A stretch of DNA of 64,000 bases, taken from NCBI RefSeq assembly GCF_001625595.1, contig NZ_AUXT01000150.1, positions 1 through 64,000 of the forward strand. The letters run 5' to 3'. Below, piece by piece: positions 1 to 8,888 of this stretch. The number at the start of each line of letters is the position of its first letter. Within the stretch, counting starts at the first letter, position 1. Origin of the DNA: Pseudoalteromonas luteoviolacea NCIMB 1942 (GTDB lineage: Bacteria; Pseudomonadota; Gammaproteobacteria; Enterobacterales; Alteromonadaceae). Below the pieces are notes generated by a model. The model was not told the DNA's origin. It searched no databases and was given only the letters and a program-made list of their open reading frames with translations. The position numbers were made by a program, and so were the translations under genes.

Positions 1-4
1 GTGG

Positions 5-38
5 GTGCGCATTATAGGGAGATTTGAGATTGGCGCAA
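5..38 (-). promoter_or_regulatory. rRNA/tRNA-type promoter reading left out of the window
   Basis: On the minus strand there is a perfect TATAAT -10 box (positions 16-11), 16 bp after a TTGCGC -35 box (38-33). The -10 is followed by a GC-rich discriminator (GCGCACCC) of the kind seen at stable-RNA promoters under stringent control, and preceded by an AT-rich stretch like an UP element. Transcription would start near position 5 and run out of the window, so the transcribed gene is not visible. An rRNA or tRNA operon is the likeliest product; this is inference from promoter style only. Confidence 0.6.
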
Positions 39-248
39 GCGTTTTTTAACTATTTATTGTATGGCGTTTGAAAAATAACTGTTGGACAACATTTTTCTTA
101 TACAAAGTGAGATAAAATCCGGTTTCAGAATATGTAATTAAGACTTGGTTTAGGCAATGCCAATATGTCACCTAGGCTTGTTGGAGGATCAACCCAATTT
201 ATAGATGTGCCACTTGAAAGCGAGTTGCCATATAAGAGCACCACTTGC

Positions 249-584
249 TTAGCAAAATGACTCACCATAGAAGTAGTGCTTCCTTTTCAATTTAGTTTCA
301 CCATTGGTAATAATTTCCATGGCTCCACTGCTATCTAATGCAACATTAAAGTCGGTGATCCCACGCTTTATCTCTAATTGCATCTCTAAGTCAGCGCGAG
401 ACCAAGATTGACCAAACCCAACGGATAGATTTTCCAAGTTCATTACCTCTTCATTTAAACGGTATGCTGAGCCAGGAAAAATTTGGGTTAAAGTAAGCGC
501 AACAATCTGCTTTTCATGCAATAAAAAAGCGAACATTGGCTTATCCGTTTTATTGATAAATGTCACAGTAACTTTTGCAGACAT
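249..584 (-). CDS. hypothetical protein, 111 aa
   Basis: I do not recognise this protein. It has no signal peptide or membrane segment and alternates hydrophobic and polar residues, suggesting a small mostly beta cytosolic fold. The ATG at 584 is preceded by a good ribosome site (GAGGGAA, about 6 nt upstream), which supports a real gene and this start. It is divergent from the exporter gene at 890 and has no operon partner in the window. Function unknown. Confidence 0.6.
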   Translation of the reverse strand: MSAKVTVTFINKTDKPMFAFLLHEKQIVALTLTQIFPGSAYRLNEEVMNLENLSVGFGQSWSRADLEMQLEIKRGITDFNVALDSSGAMEIITNGETKLKRKHYFYGESFC

Positions 585-889
585 TGCGATTCCCTCGTTC
601 TGAATAATCTATGTGCAACTATAGGGATATTCAGATTAAAAGCAATTACGGGGCATTACAGTTAGTTGTGTAATAACCCACAATTAAATTACGCCGAGTT
701 TTAATTGATAGGCCTAGTTCAAAATAAACCTATTTAAGTGATGTAAAATTAACTTCAACCAAAGTGACAAAGTTTGTACAATCGACACAGGCCTATTCTG
801 TCATACACATTCAACATAAAGCGAAAACAGCTAATAAAGTGCCTTCACATCTAACCTTACTTATAAATACATTCCAAAAAAGGGAAAAA
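585..889. other. intergenic region between divergent genes
   Basis: About 300 bases of AT-rich DNA separating two divergent genes. It presumably holds both promoters, but I could not pick convincing -35/-10 pairs. A reading frame open from 764 into the exporter gene is more likely leader than coding. A short inverted repeat (TTGTG/CACAA around 665-682) is too small to call an operator. Confidence 0.4.
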
Positions 890-1816
890 ATGACAGCGAC
901 CACCGTAGCAGCTTCATCAAGGGAAACATCTATCATTATTGCACTAATCAGCGCGATGCTAGTTTGGGGGTCGAGTTGGATATCTGGAAAGATTATTGCT
1001 GATATGGCTCCTTCGCAGGTTACCGTATTTTACCGTATTGCACTTGCAGTAATTAGTATGCTGCCCACCCTGTATCTGATGCACAAATTTAGGTTAATCT
1101 CGCTACGATGTACTTACCAAGCCATAATTTGGTCTCTGCCCGCTGGTGCTTTGATGGCAATGTATAATCAATTCTTTTTTATGGGATTATTAGACGGACT
1201 ACCTGGTAAAGGGGGGATGTTAGTAACCACAACAAACCCAGTTTTTACCTTTATACTAAGTTTTATTTTGTTTCGTATGGCCCTATCTTCTAAACAAATC
1301 CTAGGCCTAGTATTTGGTTTAGTAGGCGGACTGTTGATGATTGAGGTGTGGCGATTCGACTATGCCGAGATTTTTGCCTCTGGAAATGCGCTTTTCCTCT
1401 TCGCATCAATTACTTGGGCAGCATTAACCTTAATAAGCAAGCAAGGAACTAAATTCTCAGACTTCCTTACTTTCAGCACGCTTATGTATTTGTGGGCTAC
1501 TATCATCAGTTATGTATTTGCGTATGACTACGAGCCTCTAGCTAATATTACGAGCTATTCAAGTACATATTGGTATCACATGCTTTATCTATCTACAGTC
1601 GTGGTCAGTATTGCTACAAGTATTTTCTTCCTTGCCACACAAAAATTAGGGGCAAACCGCTCTAGCTCATTTATTTTCATTGTGCCAGTGACTGCAATGG
1701 GTCTATCTGTTTGGTATTTTGGGGAACAGCTCAGCCTAGCCGTTTCTTTGGGGGGGGCATTTGCTTTGTGCGCAGTATATTTACTCAATCAACCAGTAAA
1801 ACCCAAATCTGAATAG
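890..1816 (+). CDS. EamA/DMT-superfamily inner-membrane exporter
   Basis: A 308-residue protein of about ten hydrophobic helices made of two EamA-type repeats, the normal layout of drug/metabolite transporters. The first repeat opens with ALISAMLVWGSSW, the typical EamA N-terminal signature, and the second starts near residue 150. The family exports small metabolites, often amino acids or purines, by proton exchange; the substrate cannot be read from sequence. I chose the ATG at 890, preceded by AAGGGAA, over the upstream start at 764, because the extra 42 residues are polar, atypical for the family and lack a ribosome site. Confidence 0.85.
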   Translation: MTATTVAASSRETSIIIALISAMLVWGSSWISGKIIADMAPSQVTVFYRIALAVISMLPTLYLMHKFRLISLRCTYQAIIWSLPAGALMAMYNQFFFMGLLDGLPGKGGMLVTTTNPVFTFILSFILFRMALSSKQILGLVFGLVGGLLMIEVWRFDYAEIFASGNALFLFASITWAALTLISKQGTKFSDFLTFSTLMYLWATIISYVFAYDYEPLANITSYSSTYWYHMLYLSTVVVSIATSIFFLATQKLGANRSSSFIFIVPVTAMGLSVWYFGEQLSLAVSLGGAFALCAVYLLNQPVKPKSE

Positions 1817-1820
1817 AAGA

Positions 1821-2126
1821 CTATATAGACACTTTTCGGGTGATTATATCCTTAATCATCACCCAGTCCGCCATCAAACTATACAATGGGTAGGTAAAGG
1901 TGGCGGGTTTATTTCCCTCATATATAAAATGCCCCAGCCACGCAAACCCATAGCCGAGTAATGGCAACAAAATTAATAGCCACCAACACTGGGTTATTAA
2001 ACTCATAAATAACACCGCTACCACTAATGAAGACCCTATAAAATGCATTCTTCTACAGTACTTATTGCTATGTTCTTCAAGGTAGAACTGATAAAACTCT
2101 TCAAAATTCTTAAACTCTTGCTTCAT
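1821..2126 (-). CDS. Mpo1-like (DUF962) membrane protein
   Basis: A 101-residue protein with the DUF962/Mpo1 signature: an N-terminal FEEFYQFYLEEH segment, MHFIGSSL, two hydrophobic helices, then GHFIYEGNKPATF and a final LMADW. The yeast member Mpo1 is an iron-dependent dioxygenase in the alpha-oxidation of 2-hydroxy fatty acids; the conserved histidines (MHF, GHF) suit metal binding. The role of bacterial members is not established. It is convergent with the exporter gene, with 4 bp between them, and lies just downstream of the metal-efflux operon but beyond that operon's terminator hairpin. Confidence 0.8.
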   Translation of the reverse strand: MKQEFKNFEEFYQFYLEEHSNKYCRRMHFIGSSLVVAVLFMSLITQCWWLLILLPLLGYGFAWLGHFIYEGNKPATFTYPLYSLMADWVMIKDIITRKVSI

Positions 2127-2149
2127 AACCGTTACCTACCGAAGTAAAT

Positions 2150-2174
2150 GTAAAGCCCAATTTTTGGGCTTTAC
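2150..2174 (-). terminator. terminator hairpin of the RND efflux operon
   Basis: A perfect 11-bp stem (GTAAAGCCCAA) with a 3-nt loop lies 17 bp beyond the stop codon of the pump gene. The tract after the stem on the minus strand is only moderately T-rich. It separates the efflux operon from the DUF962 gene, which starts 24 bp further on. Confidence 0.6.
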
Positions 2175-2190
2175 TAAAAGCCTAGATTAA

Positions 2191-5100
2191 CTAGGGATTG
2201 CTACGAACTACATTTTTCGAAAAAAATGGGTAAAAGCTTGGCAGTACAAATAAGGTGAGTACTGTTGAGCTTATCAAACCGCTGGCCACAACAATCGCAA
2301 TGGGCTTTTGCAACTCTGATCCGACACCTTCAGACAACAACATTGGTAATAGACCTAGTGTGGATGTCAACGCAGTCATTAAAACGGGCCTTAATCGAGA
2401 AGCTGCCCCGTCAAGTACCGCTTCATGGATGCTATTTCGGCCATTGCGAGCGTTAATACTCTCAATCATTACTACACCATTTAATATGGCTACACCAAAC
2501 AACGTTATAAACCCAACTGCACTCGCAACAGATAAGTACATACCTGACAAGTACAAGCCGATTACTCCCCCCACTACCGCAAGCGGAATATTTATCAATA
2601 TTAAAATAGACTGCCTGACAGACTTAAATGCCAAAAAAAGTAATAATCCGATAAGTAAAACTGACACAGGAACGATGATTGCGAGACGCTGCTGTGCTCG
2701 CTGTTGACTTTCATACTGACCACCAACAACAACCGTATACCCTGCTGGCAAGTCAACTTGGGAATATACTTGCTCTTGTATCCTCGCAACCACGCGTCCC
2801 ATATCTTGGCCCATAACATTTGCTTGAATGACGACCCGCCTTTGCACATCATCCCTTCTGATCTGTGGCGCACCTAGACTCAATGTAATATCTGCCACAT
2901 CGCCTAACCTGACCCACTCACCACTGGGAGAGAGTATGGTTAACTCTTCAATAACAGCAGGACTGCTACGAAATCTCGGCTCAATACGAACGTTGATGTC
3001 ATAGCGCTCGTTGCCACTAACGACTTGCCCACTGTTTTGTCCACCTATCCCGTCAGCGACTAGAGACATTACGTCTGCGACTGATAGTCCATATCTCGAT
3101 AACGCTTGCCTATCAGGGGTAACGAGCAGCTGTGCTTCTCCTGCTATTTGCTCCATTGCCACATCGGAAGTACCCTGTATCGCTCGAATGAGCTGCTCAA
3201 TCTCCGCGCCCTTTGTTGCCAGCACACCAAGATCCGGACCAAATAACTTGATAGCCAGTTGCGCTTTTACACCTGATAATAACTCATCTACACGCGTTGC
3301 TATTGGCTGAGAAAAATTGAGCAGAACACCAGGAAACGCACTAAGCCGTTCTTTCATCAGCGTTTGTAATTCTTTGCGATTCTGCGCTGTTTGCCATTGC
3401 TCTATAGGCTTCAGGCCAATGTAGATCTCGATATTATTCACCGGCTCTGGGTCGCCTCCAACTTCCGCGCGCCCTATTCTACTTAGCGCATAGGTGACTT
3501 CAGGAAATTCAAGGAGCTTTTTCTCTAACTTCGGAGCTACTTCCAAAGCGGTATTTAAACTGGCAGATGATGCTAGAGTCACCCGTAAGTTGATAGTGCC
3601 CTCTTCAAGCTCTGGGATAAACTCCGTTCCAATTTCAGATGCTAGATAACTACTGCATGTAATGAGCGCAGCTAGGCTAAAGATTAATATTTTTTTGTGG
3701 TTAATTACCCGTGACAGAGCAGCCCGATATAGCTTTTCCAGATGATTTAAGGCTTTATTTTCTTTAGGTAGAAGACCTTTTTGGTACAATATGCCCGCTA
3801 ACGCAGGTACCACAGTCACCGCCACAATTAACGCAAATATGATAGCCAACATAATACTCATCGCCATTGGCTCAAACATTTTGGCTTCTACACCCTCAAA
3901 ACTAAACAATGGCATGAAGACGATTAATATAATCAGTGAAGCGAAAAATATCGATCGAGCAACCTCGTGTGCAGCTTCAATAATTACCTTAGCCATTGGA
4001 GTTTCCTCTGCTTGCATGTTATGCGTACGTTGGTTAAGTTTTTTGACAATGTTTTCGGTCATCACAACCGAACTATCTACCAGCATACCTATTGCAATGG
4101 CAACGCCACCAAGGGACATCAGATTTGCCGAAATACCCAGCCAAACCATAGTCATCATGGCCAGTCCGATTGACAGAGGAATAGAAATAAGTACCAGTAT
4201 TGTTGCTCTAATGTTCAGTAAGAACAACGTCAACACCACCGTTATGAAAATAAATGCCAACCCCAATGCTTTGACAACCGTATTCACAGCTTTATTGACC
4301 AGTTCTGCTTGATTGTAAAACGGCACCAAAGTCACACCTGCCGGTAAAGCTTGCTCTATGTATTGCAACCGTTTTTGTATTTCATCAATTGTTTCCTTCG
4401 TGTTTGCCCCCAACCTTTTTAAAACGATGCCCGATACGACTTCACCCATCGTATAGACTTCCTCATTTTCGCCACGTGTTGTCATCGTTACTGCACCTTG
4501 GCGAACCTCCGCGCCAAACTGAACATTTGCCACGTCAGAAATTTTTATAACGATACCATTTACAACTTTAACTGGTACCTGTGCAATCTGTTCCAACCCT
4601 TGGCTGCCACTGGCATACCAACCGGCCCCCCTAATTATCAACTGCTCTTGCCCTCTGTCTAGGTACCACCCACCAGCATTCATATTGTTGTTTGCCAATG
4701 CCGTATGAATATCTGTTTGGTGTAATCCATACGCTAATAATTTTCTTGGGTTTAAGTTCACTTGGTACTGACGTACTTCACCACCGAAGGACAAAACATC
4801 AGTCACGCCATCAATTGGCATCAATAATAGCTTCACTAACCAGTCATTTAAGCTTCTCAAGGCCATTTGGTCATATCCTGACTCAGGCTCAGAGACCAAT
4901 AAATATTGAAAAACCTGTCCAAGCCCTGACGTGTTTGGCCCCATTGTTGGGGAGCCCATCCCTGATGGGATCTGTGCTTTAGCCTCTTGTAAACGCTCAA
5001 AAACTAACTGCCTAGCAAAGTAAATGTCGATACCGTCCTTAAACGCCACTGTTACCCCTGATAAGCCTGTTTTCGATATTGATCTGACTTCTTCAACATC

Positions 5101-5331
5101 AGGCAACGCATACATGGCAGCTTCAACCGGGTATGTGATCAGTTGTTCAACTTCTTCCGCCGCCAGCCCCGGCGCCTCAGTATTGACGACCACTTGAACA
5201 TTCGTAACATCAGGAAAAGCGTCTAAGTTTAGTTTTTGAATAGCAGTTGCACTGGCAATCATCATCAGCGCAGTCATAATCAGAACTAAGAACCTATTTT
5301 GCACTGCCCACGAAACCACATTGTTTAACAT
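2191..5331 (-). CDS. heavy-metal efflux RND pump, CzcA/CusA family
   Basis: A 1046-residue inner-membrane RND pump that would drive metal cations out by proton antiport with an adaptor and an outer-membrane channel. It starts with NRFLVLIMTALMM (first helix) and LNLDAFPDVTNVQV, the usual HME-RND opening, and has two groups of membrane helices (about 340-540 and 860-1040) each preceded by a large periplasmic domain. The fourth-helix signature GMLVDSSVVMTEN, near residue 410, carries the acidic residues expected in the proton path; its sequence is nearer the CusA-like than the classical CzcA (DFG...DGA) pattern, so the metal is uncertain. The ATG has an AGGAG site and follows the adaptor gene after 10 bp. 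No outer-membrane factor gene is adjacent. Confidence 0.93.
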   Translation of the reverse strand: MLNNVVSWAVQNRFLVLIMTALMMIASATAIQKLNLDAFPDVTNVQVVVNTEAPGLAAEEVEQLITYPVEAAMYALPDVEEVRSISKTGLSGVTVAFKDGIDIYFARQLVFERLQEAKAQIPSGMGSPTMGPNTSGLGQVFQYLLVSEPESGYDQMALRSLNDWLVKLLLMPIDGVTDVLSFGGEVRQYQVNLNPRKLLAYGLHQTDIHTALANNNMNAGGWYLDRGQEQLIIRGAGWYASGSQGLEQIAQVPVKVVNGIVIKISDVANVQFGAEVRQGAVTMTTRGENEEVYTMGEVVSGIVLKRLGANTKETIDEIQKRLQYIEQALPAGVTLVPFYNQAELVNKAVNTVVKALGLAFIFITVVLTLFLLNIRATILVLISIPLSIGLAMMTMVWLGISANLMSLGGVAIAIGMLVDSSVVMTENIVKKLNQRTHNMQAEETPMAKVIIEAAHEVARSIFFASLIILIVFMPLFSFEGVEAKMFEPMAMSIMLAIIFALIVAVTVVPALAGILYQKGLLPKENKALNHLEKLYRAALSRVINHKKILIFSLAALITCSSYLASEIGTEFIPELEEGTINLRVTLASSASLNTALEVAPKLEKKLLEFPEVTYALSRIGRAEVGGDPEPVNNIEIYIGLKPIEQWQTAQNRKELQTLMKERLSAFPGVLLNFSQPIATRVDELLSGVKAQLAIKLFGPDLGVLATKGAEIEQLIRAIQGTSDVAMEQIAGEAQLLVTPDRQALSRYGLSVADVMSLVADGIGGQNSGQVVSGNERYDINVRIEPRFRSSPAVIEELTILSPSGEWVRLGDVADITLSLGAPQIRRDDVQRRVVIQANVMGQDMGRVVARIQEQVYSQVDLPAGYTVVVGGQYESQQRAQQRLAIIVPVSVLLIGLLLFLAFKSVRQSILILINIPLAVVGGVIGLYLSGMYLSVASAVGFITLFGVAILNGVVMIESINARNGRNSIHEAVLDGAASRLRPVLMTALTSTLGLLPMLLSEGVGSELQKPIAIVVASGLISSTVLTLFVLPSFYPFFSKNVVRSNP

Positions 5332-5341
5332 TTATCTACTC

Positions 5342-6511
5342 CTAGTGATTATGCGGATCAAAGCCACTTTTAGCGGACTCAGAAGCAATAAAGAAAGCAC
5401 CTTTTATAGCAACACGACTTCCAACAGGAAGACCAAAAACAATGCGCTTATCCCCTAACTGCTTCCCTAGTTTTACCTGTACAGGTAAAAATGCTTTGCT
5501 TGGCTGCTCTGCAAAAACGACCCAGTTTTGCTCCGAGTCTCGCATCACCGCAGATTCTGGCACTATCATCTCTTTGCGTGCTGATATTACGAAAAAGCTC
5601 ACTTCCACAAACATACCAGCGTGCAACGAGTCCTTTGGATTCTCTACAGACAGTCGCATTACTTTGGTTCGAGTTTGTTTATCAATGGTGTGCGTTTGCT
5701 GAATAACTTGGGCGACATATTCTCGGTTATCAATTGAAACGACAGCTTTGACAATTTTCTCAGGTTCAAGATCTGTGCTCGCTGACAACTTGGCCTCAAC
5801 CCAAAGTGTGCGCTCGTCTGCTAATAACATTAACTCGCTGCCCGCGGAAATGCGCTGCCCTTGAGAGAAATCATCTTTCAACACAACACCCGCCTGTTCC
5901 GCGACTAATGTATATTGGCCTAGAGTTTCACGTGTAAAAGAGTGCAATTTTTGAATTGCCAAACCATTCAAACCCAGCGCCACTAGCCGCCCATAAGCAG
6001 CATCAAACCTCGTTTTGGCTGCCACTCGTTCGCTATCGCTGACAGCCTCTCGAGCTAGCAATTCTGTTCTTTCCCAATCGCTTTTAGCTAGCAAATAGTC
6101 TGCTTGTGCCTGCGCCATTTCATGACTGAATAATGTGACTAGCTTGCGACCCTCACTCACCTTTTCTCCCAACACTACATGGCGGCTCATTACAACAGAC
6201 TCAGCTCTAGGAGCAACTATGTAACTGGTGTAACCATTTGCTTTGACTTCTGCTGGCGCGTAGTAAACTTGTTCATAGCTTCTCGGCTTAATCTGCTCAA
6301 CTTCAATACCCACCATGGAGCGCTGCGTTTGGCTTAACACAATTATTTGCGGCTCATCATGTGTATGGTTATGTACTTCACTTTCTAGATGTGGCCTATA
6401 AGACGGCTTGATTTCATGTATATGATCATCACTATCAGCCATCACATTTGTACTGTGTAAATTGATAGCAAAGATAAAGACTGCGAACGTTCGCATAAAT
6501 TTGATATTCAT
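5342..6511 (-). CDS. periplasmic adaptor of the metal RND pump, CzcB/CusB family
   Basis: A 389-residue membrane-fusion protein. It has a signal peptide (to about residue 25), then a His-rich stretch (DDHIHE, HNHTHDE) suited to metal capture, then a biotinyl-lipoyl-like half (VAPRAESVV...GEKVSEG), a helical hairpin, the second lipoyl half (LVAEQAGVVLKD) and beta-barrel domains. The protein ends in DPHNH. It is the first gene of the two-gene pump operon. It would link the inner-membrane pump to a TolC-like channel encoded elsewhere. Confidence 0.9.
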   Translation of the reverse strand: MNIKFMRTFAVFIFAINLHSTNVMADSDDHIHEIKPSYRPHLESEVHNHTHDEPQIIVLSQTQRSMVGIEVEQIKPRSYEQVYYAPAEVKANGYTSYIVAPRAESVVMSRHVVLGEKVSEGRKLVTLFSHEMAQAQADYLLAKSDWERTELLAREAVSDSERVAAKTRFDAAYGRLVALGLNGLAIQKLHSFTRETLGQYTLVAEQAGVVLKDDFSQGQRISAGSELMLLADERTLWVEAKLSASTDLEPEKIVKAVVSIDNREYVAQVIQQTHTIDKQTRTKVMRLSVENPKDSLHAGMFVEVSFFVISARKEMIVPESAVMRDSEQNWVVFAEQPSKAFLPVQVKLGKQLGDKRIVFGLPVGSRVAIKGAFFIASESAKSGFDPHNH

Positions 6512-6795
6512 TATTTATAACTCCAGTTCCCCCAAAAAAACGCAAATACATAAAATCGTTGTCGCATCTATGGGGGATAAATCATGCATCAATAAAATGT
6601 ACGCCTCGTTTTATGAGCGTGTTTAAAAGCATGACAAATCGGCACGACCATACGACCGCGCTATACCTTATTTAGTCGGCATGCGTAACCAGTTCAGATC
6701 TGGATCTAATCCCAAACTAAATCATTCTATGCAGTTACTCTAAAAGGGCTAATCGGATTGAACCGCCCAAAATTGAGTAACCAATTTTGTGGGAA

Positions 6796-7149
6796 TTAAG
6801 AGTAAATTGGAGGTCTAAATGTTGATTCAATGCGTTTGCGCACCTGCCTGTCTAGCACGCAAAAAATCGGATTCGAAGTGTTAAAGGCGGTATTGCTCAC
6901 ACCGTTTGTATTGACCCACGAAGTGTGGCTGCCAGTACAGTGCCCACAATGATGGCAATCTTGTATAGCGTGACCATGTTCATCCAATTTCACGGTTGTT
7001 GTGACTTGCTCATCGTGTTGATGTGCGTGATTGGATTGCAGATGCTTTGCATCAACTAAGTGTAATTCGGAGAGCGACGCAACAGAAGACACTGACTGCA
7101 ATGCAATCACCATCATGAGTATCGCGTAAACTACTACCCTGAATATCAA
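6796..7149 (-). CDS. His/Cys-rich secreted protein, CzcI-like
   Basis: A 117-residue protein with an N-terminal hydrophobic segment (about residues 5-25, signal peptide or anchor) followed by clustered metal ligands: NHAHQHDE, then a CHHCGHC core, then GSHTSW. It ends in FRPPIYS, a proline-rich tail similar to that of CzcI-type small proteins encoded beside czc operons. It probably binds a metal in the periplasm and may modulate pump expression or delivery. It precedes the pump operon in the same direction with a 284-bp gap, so it probably has its own promoter. The family call is tentative; the metal-binding character is plain. Confidence 0.7.
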   Translation of the reverse strand: MIFRVVVYAILMMVIALQSVSSVASLSELHLVDAKHLQSNHAHQHDEQVTTTVKLDEHGHAIQDCHHCGHCTGSHTSWVNTNGVSNTAFNTSNPIFCVLDRQVRKRIESTFRPPIYS

Positions 7150-7313
7150 CCTAACACCTTAGTATTAAAAATAATGCGTCGACAATATAAACAGCACCGC
7201 GAGAAAAGTCAATTTAATGAGGCATAAATAATTGCATAAGCCTTTGTTATAAAATAACATTACCCAATTAAATTGCAAAAATATTAATAACTAAAAATGG
7301 CTTTTTAGACTCT

Positions 7314-7733
7314 CTATTTATCAGGGTACCAAGTTAACCCTTTATAGGGGTTCGCTTTTAAACTTTCAAGTCGGCTTTGCAGTGACCCAACATGTATCTC
7401 TAACTTGTGCCTATTTGGGTCAAGAATATACATCGAGTCACCCTCGCTGGTGTTTTGCTGCCAATATTGAATATTCAACGCCTCTACTTTAGTTCGGAAA
7501 CCCCCAAAGTCCTTCGCATCAATGTTCAATGCAAAATGAGTGTAATCACTTTCAGTATTGAAACTACTATTTGGGTTATGGTGCAAGTTCAGACATAACC
7601 ATAAATCTCCAAATGATAAATAAGCGCCATTTTGCCAACTCACATGTAATGTTGCTCCCAAGCTTTTATAAAACCCAATAGAGCACGATAAGTCCGTTAT
7701 CGAGAGTGTTATATGGTTGAGACCAGTGATCAT
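7314..7733 (-). CDS. FosA-like glyoxalase-fold fosfomycin thiol transferase
   Basis: At 139 residues it has the usual FosA length and matches the family along its whole length: GLNHITLS at the start, DLWLCLN, ESDYTHFALNI, SEGDSMYILDP and LEIHVGSLQSRL. FosA adds glutathione to fosfomycin using Mn2+ and K+. The metal ligands (H7, H66, E112) and T9, S96, S100, Y102 and R121 are present. At Q92 other FosA proteins I recall have lysine (K90 in the Pseudomonas enzyme), which contacts the drug phosphonate, so activity on fosfomycin is uncertain. Two GNAT acetyltransferases lie upstream in the same direction with short gaps and probably share its transcript. Confidence 0.8.
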   Translation of the reverse strand: MITGLNHITLSITDLSCSIGFYKSLGATLHVSWQNGAYLSFGDLWLCLNLHHNPNSSFNTESDYTHFALNIDAKDFGGFRTKVEALNIQYWQQNTSEGDSMYILDPNRHKLEIHVGSLQSRLESLKANPYKGLTWYPDK

Positions 7734-7743
7734 TTACCTATAC

Positions 7744-8217
7744 TCATATTTCTTTTTTCATAACGAGTACCCGAACACCTTTTGAATCCGCTTCAAAAAG
7801 CGGTTCAAACTCTAGTTTGCTATATAAACCGCCACCTAAAGATTCTGTTTGCAAATAAAGCGCTTTAATGTCTAAGCGCTTAGCTTGGTCAATAAGGTAC
7901 AATACTAAATGTTTCGCAATGTTTGCACCTCTGGCTGAAGGCGACACAAAAACCCCGCCAAGCCAGTGCTCATATTCTAAATATGCGTCCATTTCATGAA
8001 ACTTCAGCTCTGCAACACCCACTAATTCATCGCCTCGCAGAGCAACAATACTCAATGGCAAACTGTGTTGATTAAGTGCTTTTTCAAGCTTTTGCTTCAC
8101 TTCTAGCAAAGAGTAGCGCCCACTTTGCTCGCACCACTCTTTAAAATACCAAGATGCAATTGTTTCGAGATATTGTGGTTTGTCTGCTAAATAATAAAAT
8201 GCCAAATCCTTGTTCAT
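7744..8217 (-). CDS. GNAT-family N-acetyltransferase
   Basis: A 157-residue GNAT-fold protein. The acetyl-CoA-binding segment is GGVFVSPSARGANIAKHLVLYLIDQAK (the motif A region, near residues 86-112), with the R/Q-x-x-G loop in the form SARGANI. The C-terminal part (KALYLQTESL.. ..YSKLEFEPL) fits motif B. The acceptor is not predictable. It lies 10 bp upstream of the FosA-like gene and 20 bp downstream of a second GNAT gene, making a three-gene modification or detoxification operon. Confidence 0.8.
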   Translation of the reverse strand: MNKDLAFYYLADKPQYLETIASWYFKEWCEQSGRYSLLEVKQKLEKALNQHSLPLSIVALRGDELVGVAELKFHEMDAYLEYEHWLGGVFVSPSARGANIAKHLVLYLIDQAKRLDIKALYLQTESLGGGLYSKLEFEPLFEADSKGVRVLVMKKEI

Positions 8218-8237
8218 TTAACCGCTTCCTAAATAGG

Positions 8238-8720
8238 TTACTGCAACCATTTATACATAATATAGCTATCTACTAATCCAAGTTTTGGGTGCCTGTATGC
8301 TTTTGGAATTGTGCCGATAATATCGTACCCCAGTTTTTTCCATAGGGACACGGCAACTTCATTACTCGATACCACTGAATTGAATTGCATCGCACGAAAG
8401 CCAAGCTCCAATGCTTGTTTTTGAGAATGTTCACATAACTCTCTCGCCAGTCCCTTGCCTCTCGCTTGAGGGGATATTATATACCCGCAATTGCTTATGT
8501 GATCGCTCGGCCCCATTGCATTCGCTTTAAGATAATAGCTGCCAAGCACCTTATCATCTTCTACGTACACAAAGCTCTTAAGCGGCTGCTCACACCAAAG
8601 TTGATAGGCGTACTCTTCATCCATTTGCGGGTCAAATGCATATGTCTCTTGTTGTAAGATTACTTCTTTAAATACAGGCCAAAAAGCAACAAAATCTTGC
8701 CTTGTCATAGCTCTGATCAT
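8238..8720 (-). CDS. GNAT-family N-acetyltransferase
   Basis: A 160-residue acetyltransferase, first gene of the operon with the neighbouring GNAT and the FosA-like gene. The acetyl-CoA loop is PQARGKGLARELCEHSQ (residues about 88-104), a textbook Q/R-x-x-G-x-G/A motif, followed by FNSVVSSNEVAVSLWKKLGY, the usual motif B in GNATs acting on small molecules or protein N termini. The close resemblance is to generic GNATs annotated as L-amino-acid N-acetyltransferases; the substrate remains unknown. Confidence 0.85.
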   Translation of the reverse strand: MIRAMTRQDFVAFWPVFKEVILQQETYAFDPQMDEEYAYQLWCEQPLKSFVYVEDDKVLGSYYLKANAMGPSDHISNCGYIISPQARGKGLARELCEHSQKQALELGFRAMQFNSVVSSNEVAVSLWKKLGYDIIGTIPKAYRHPKLGLVDSYIMYKWLQ

Positions 8721-8888
8721 ATCAACTTACTCCATATAAAAGACGTTCATTGGTGATGTAACCAATGCTTTTGTGATAAATATAATGTTCATAAGATCAA
8801 TGAAATAGCAAGATCGAGACGACAGAAGAACGAAAATGACAGTAATACAACCTGCACCGCTATACAGGTTGGTCGAAAAGTGATGGTT

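Noticed and set aside
764-889. N-terminal extension of the EamA exporter
   Set aside because: No family counterpart and no ribosome site; the ATG at 890 has AAGGGAA and begins at the family's usual position.
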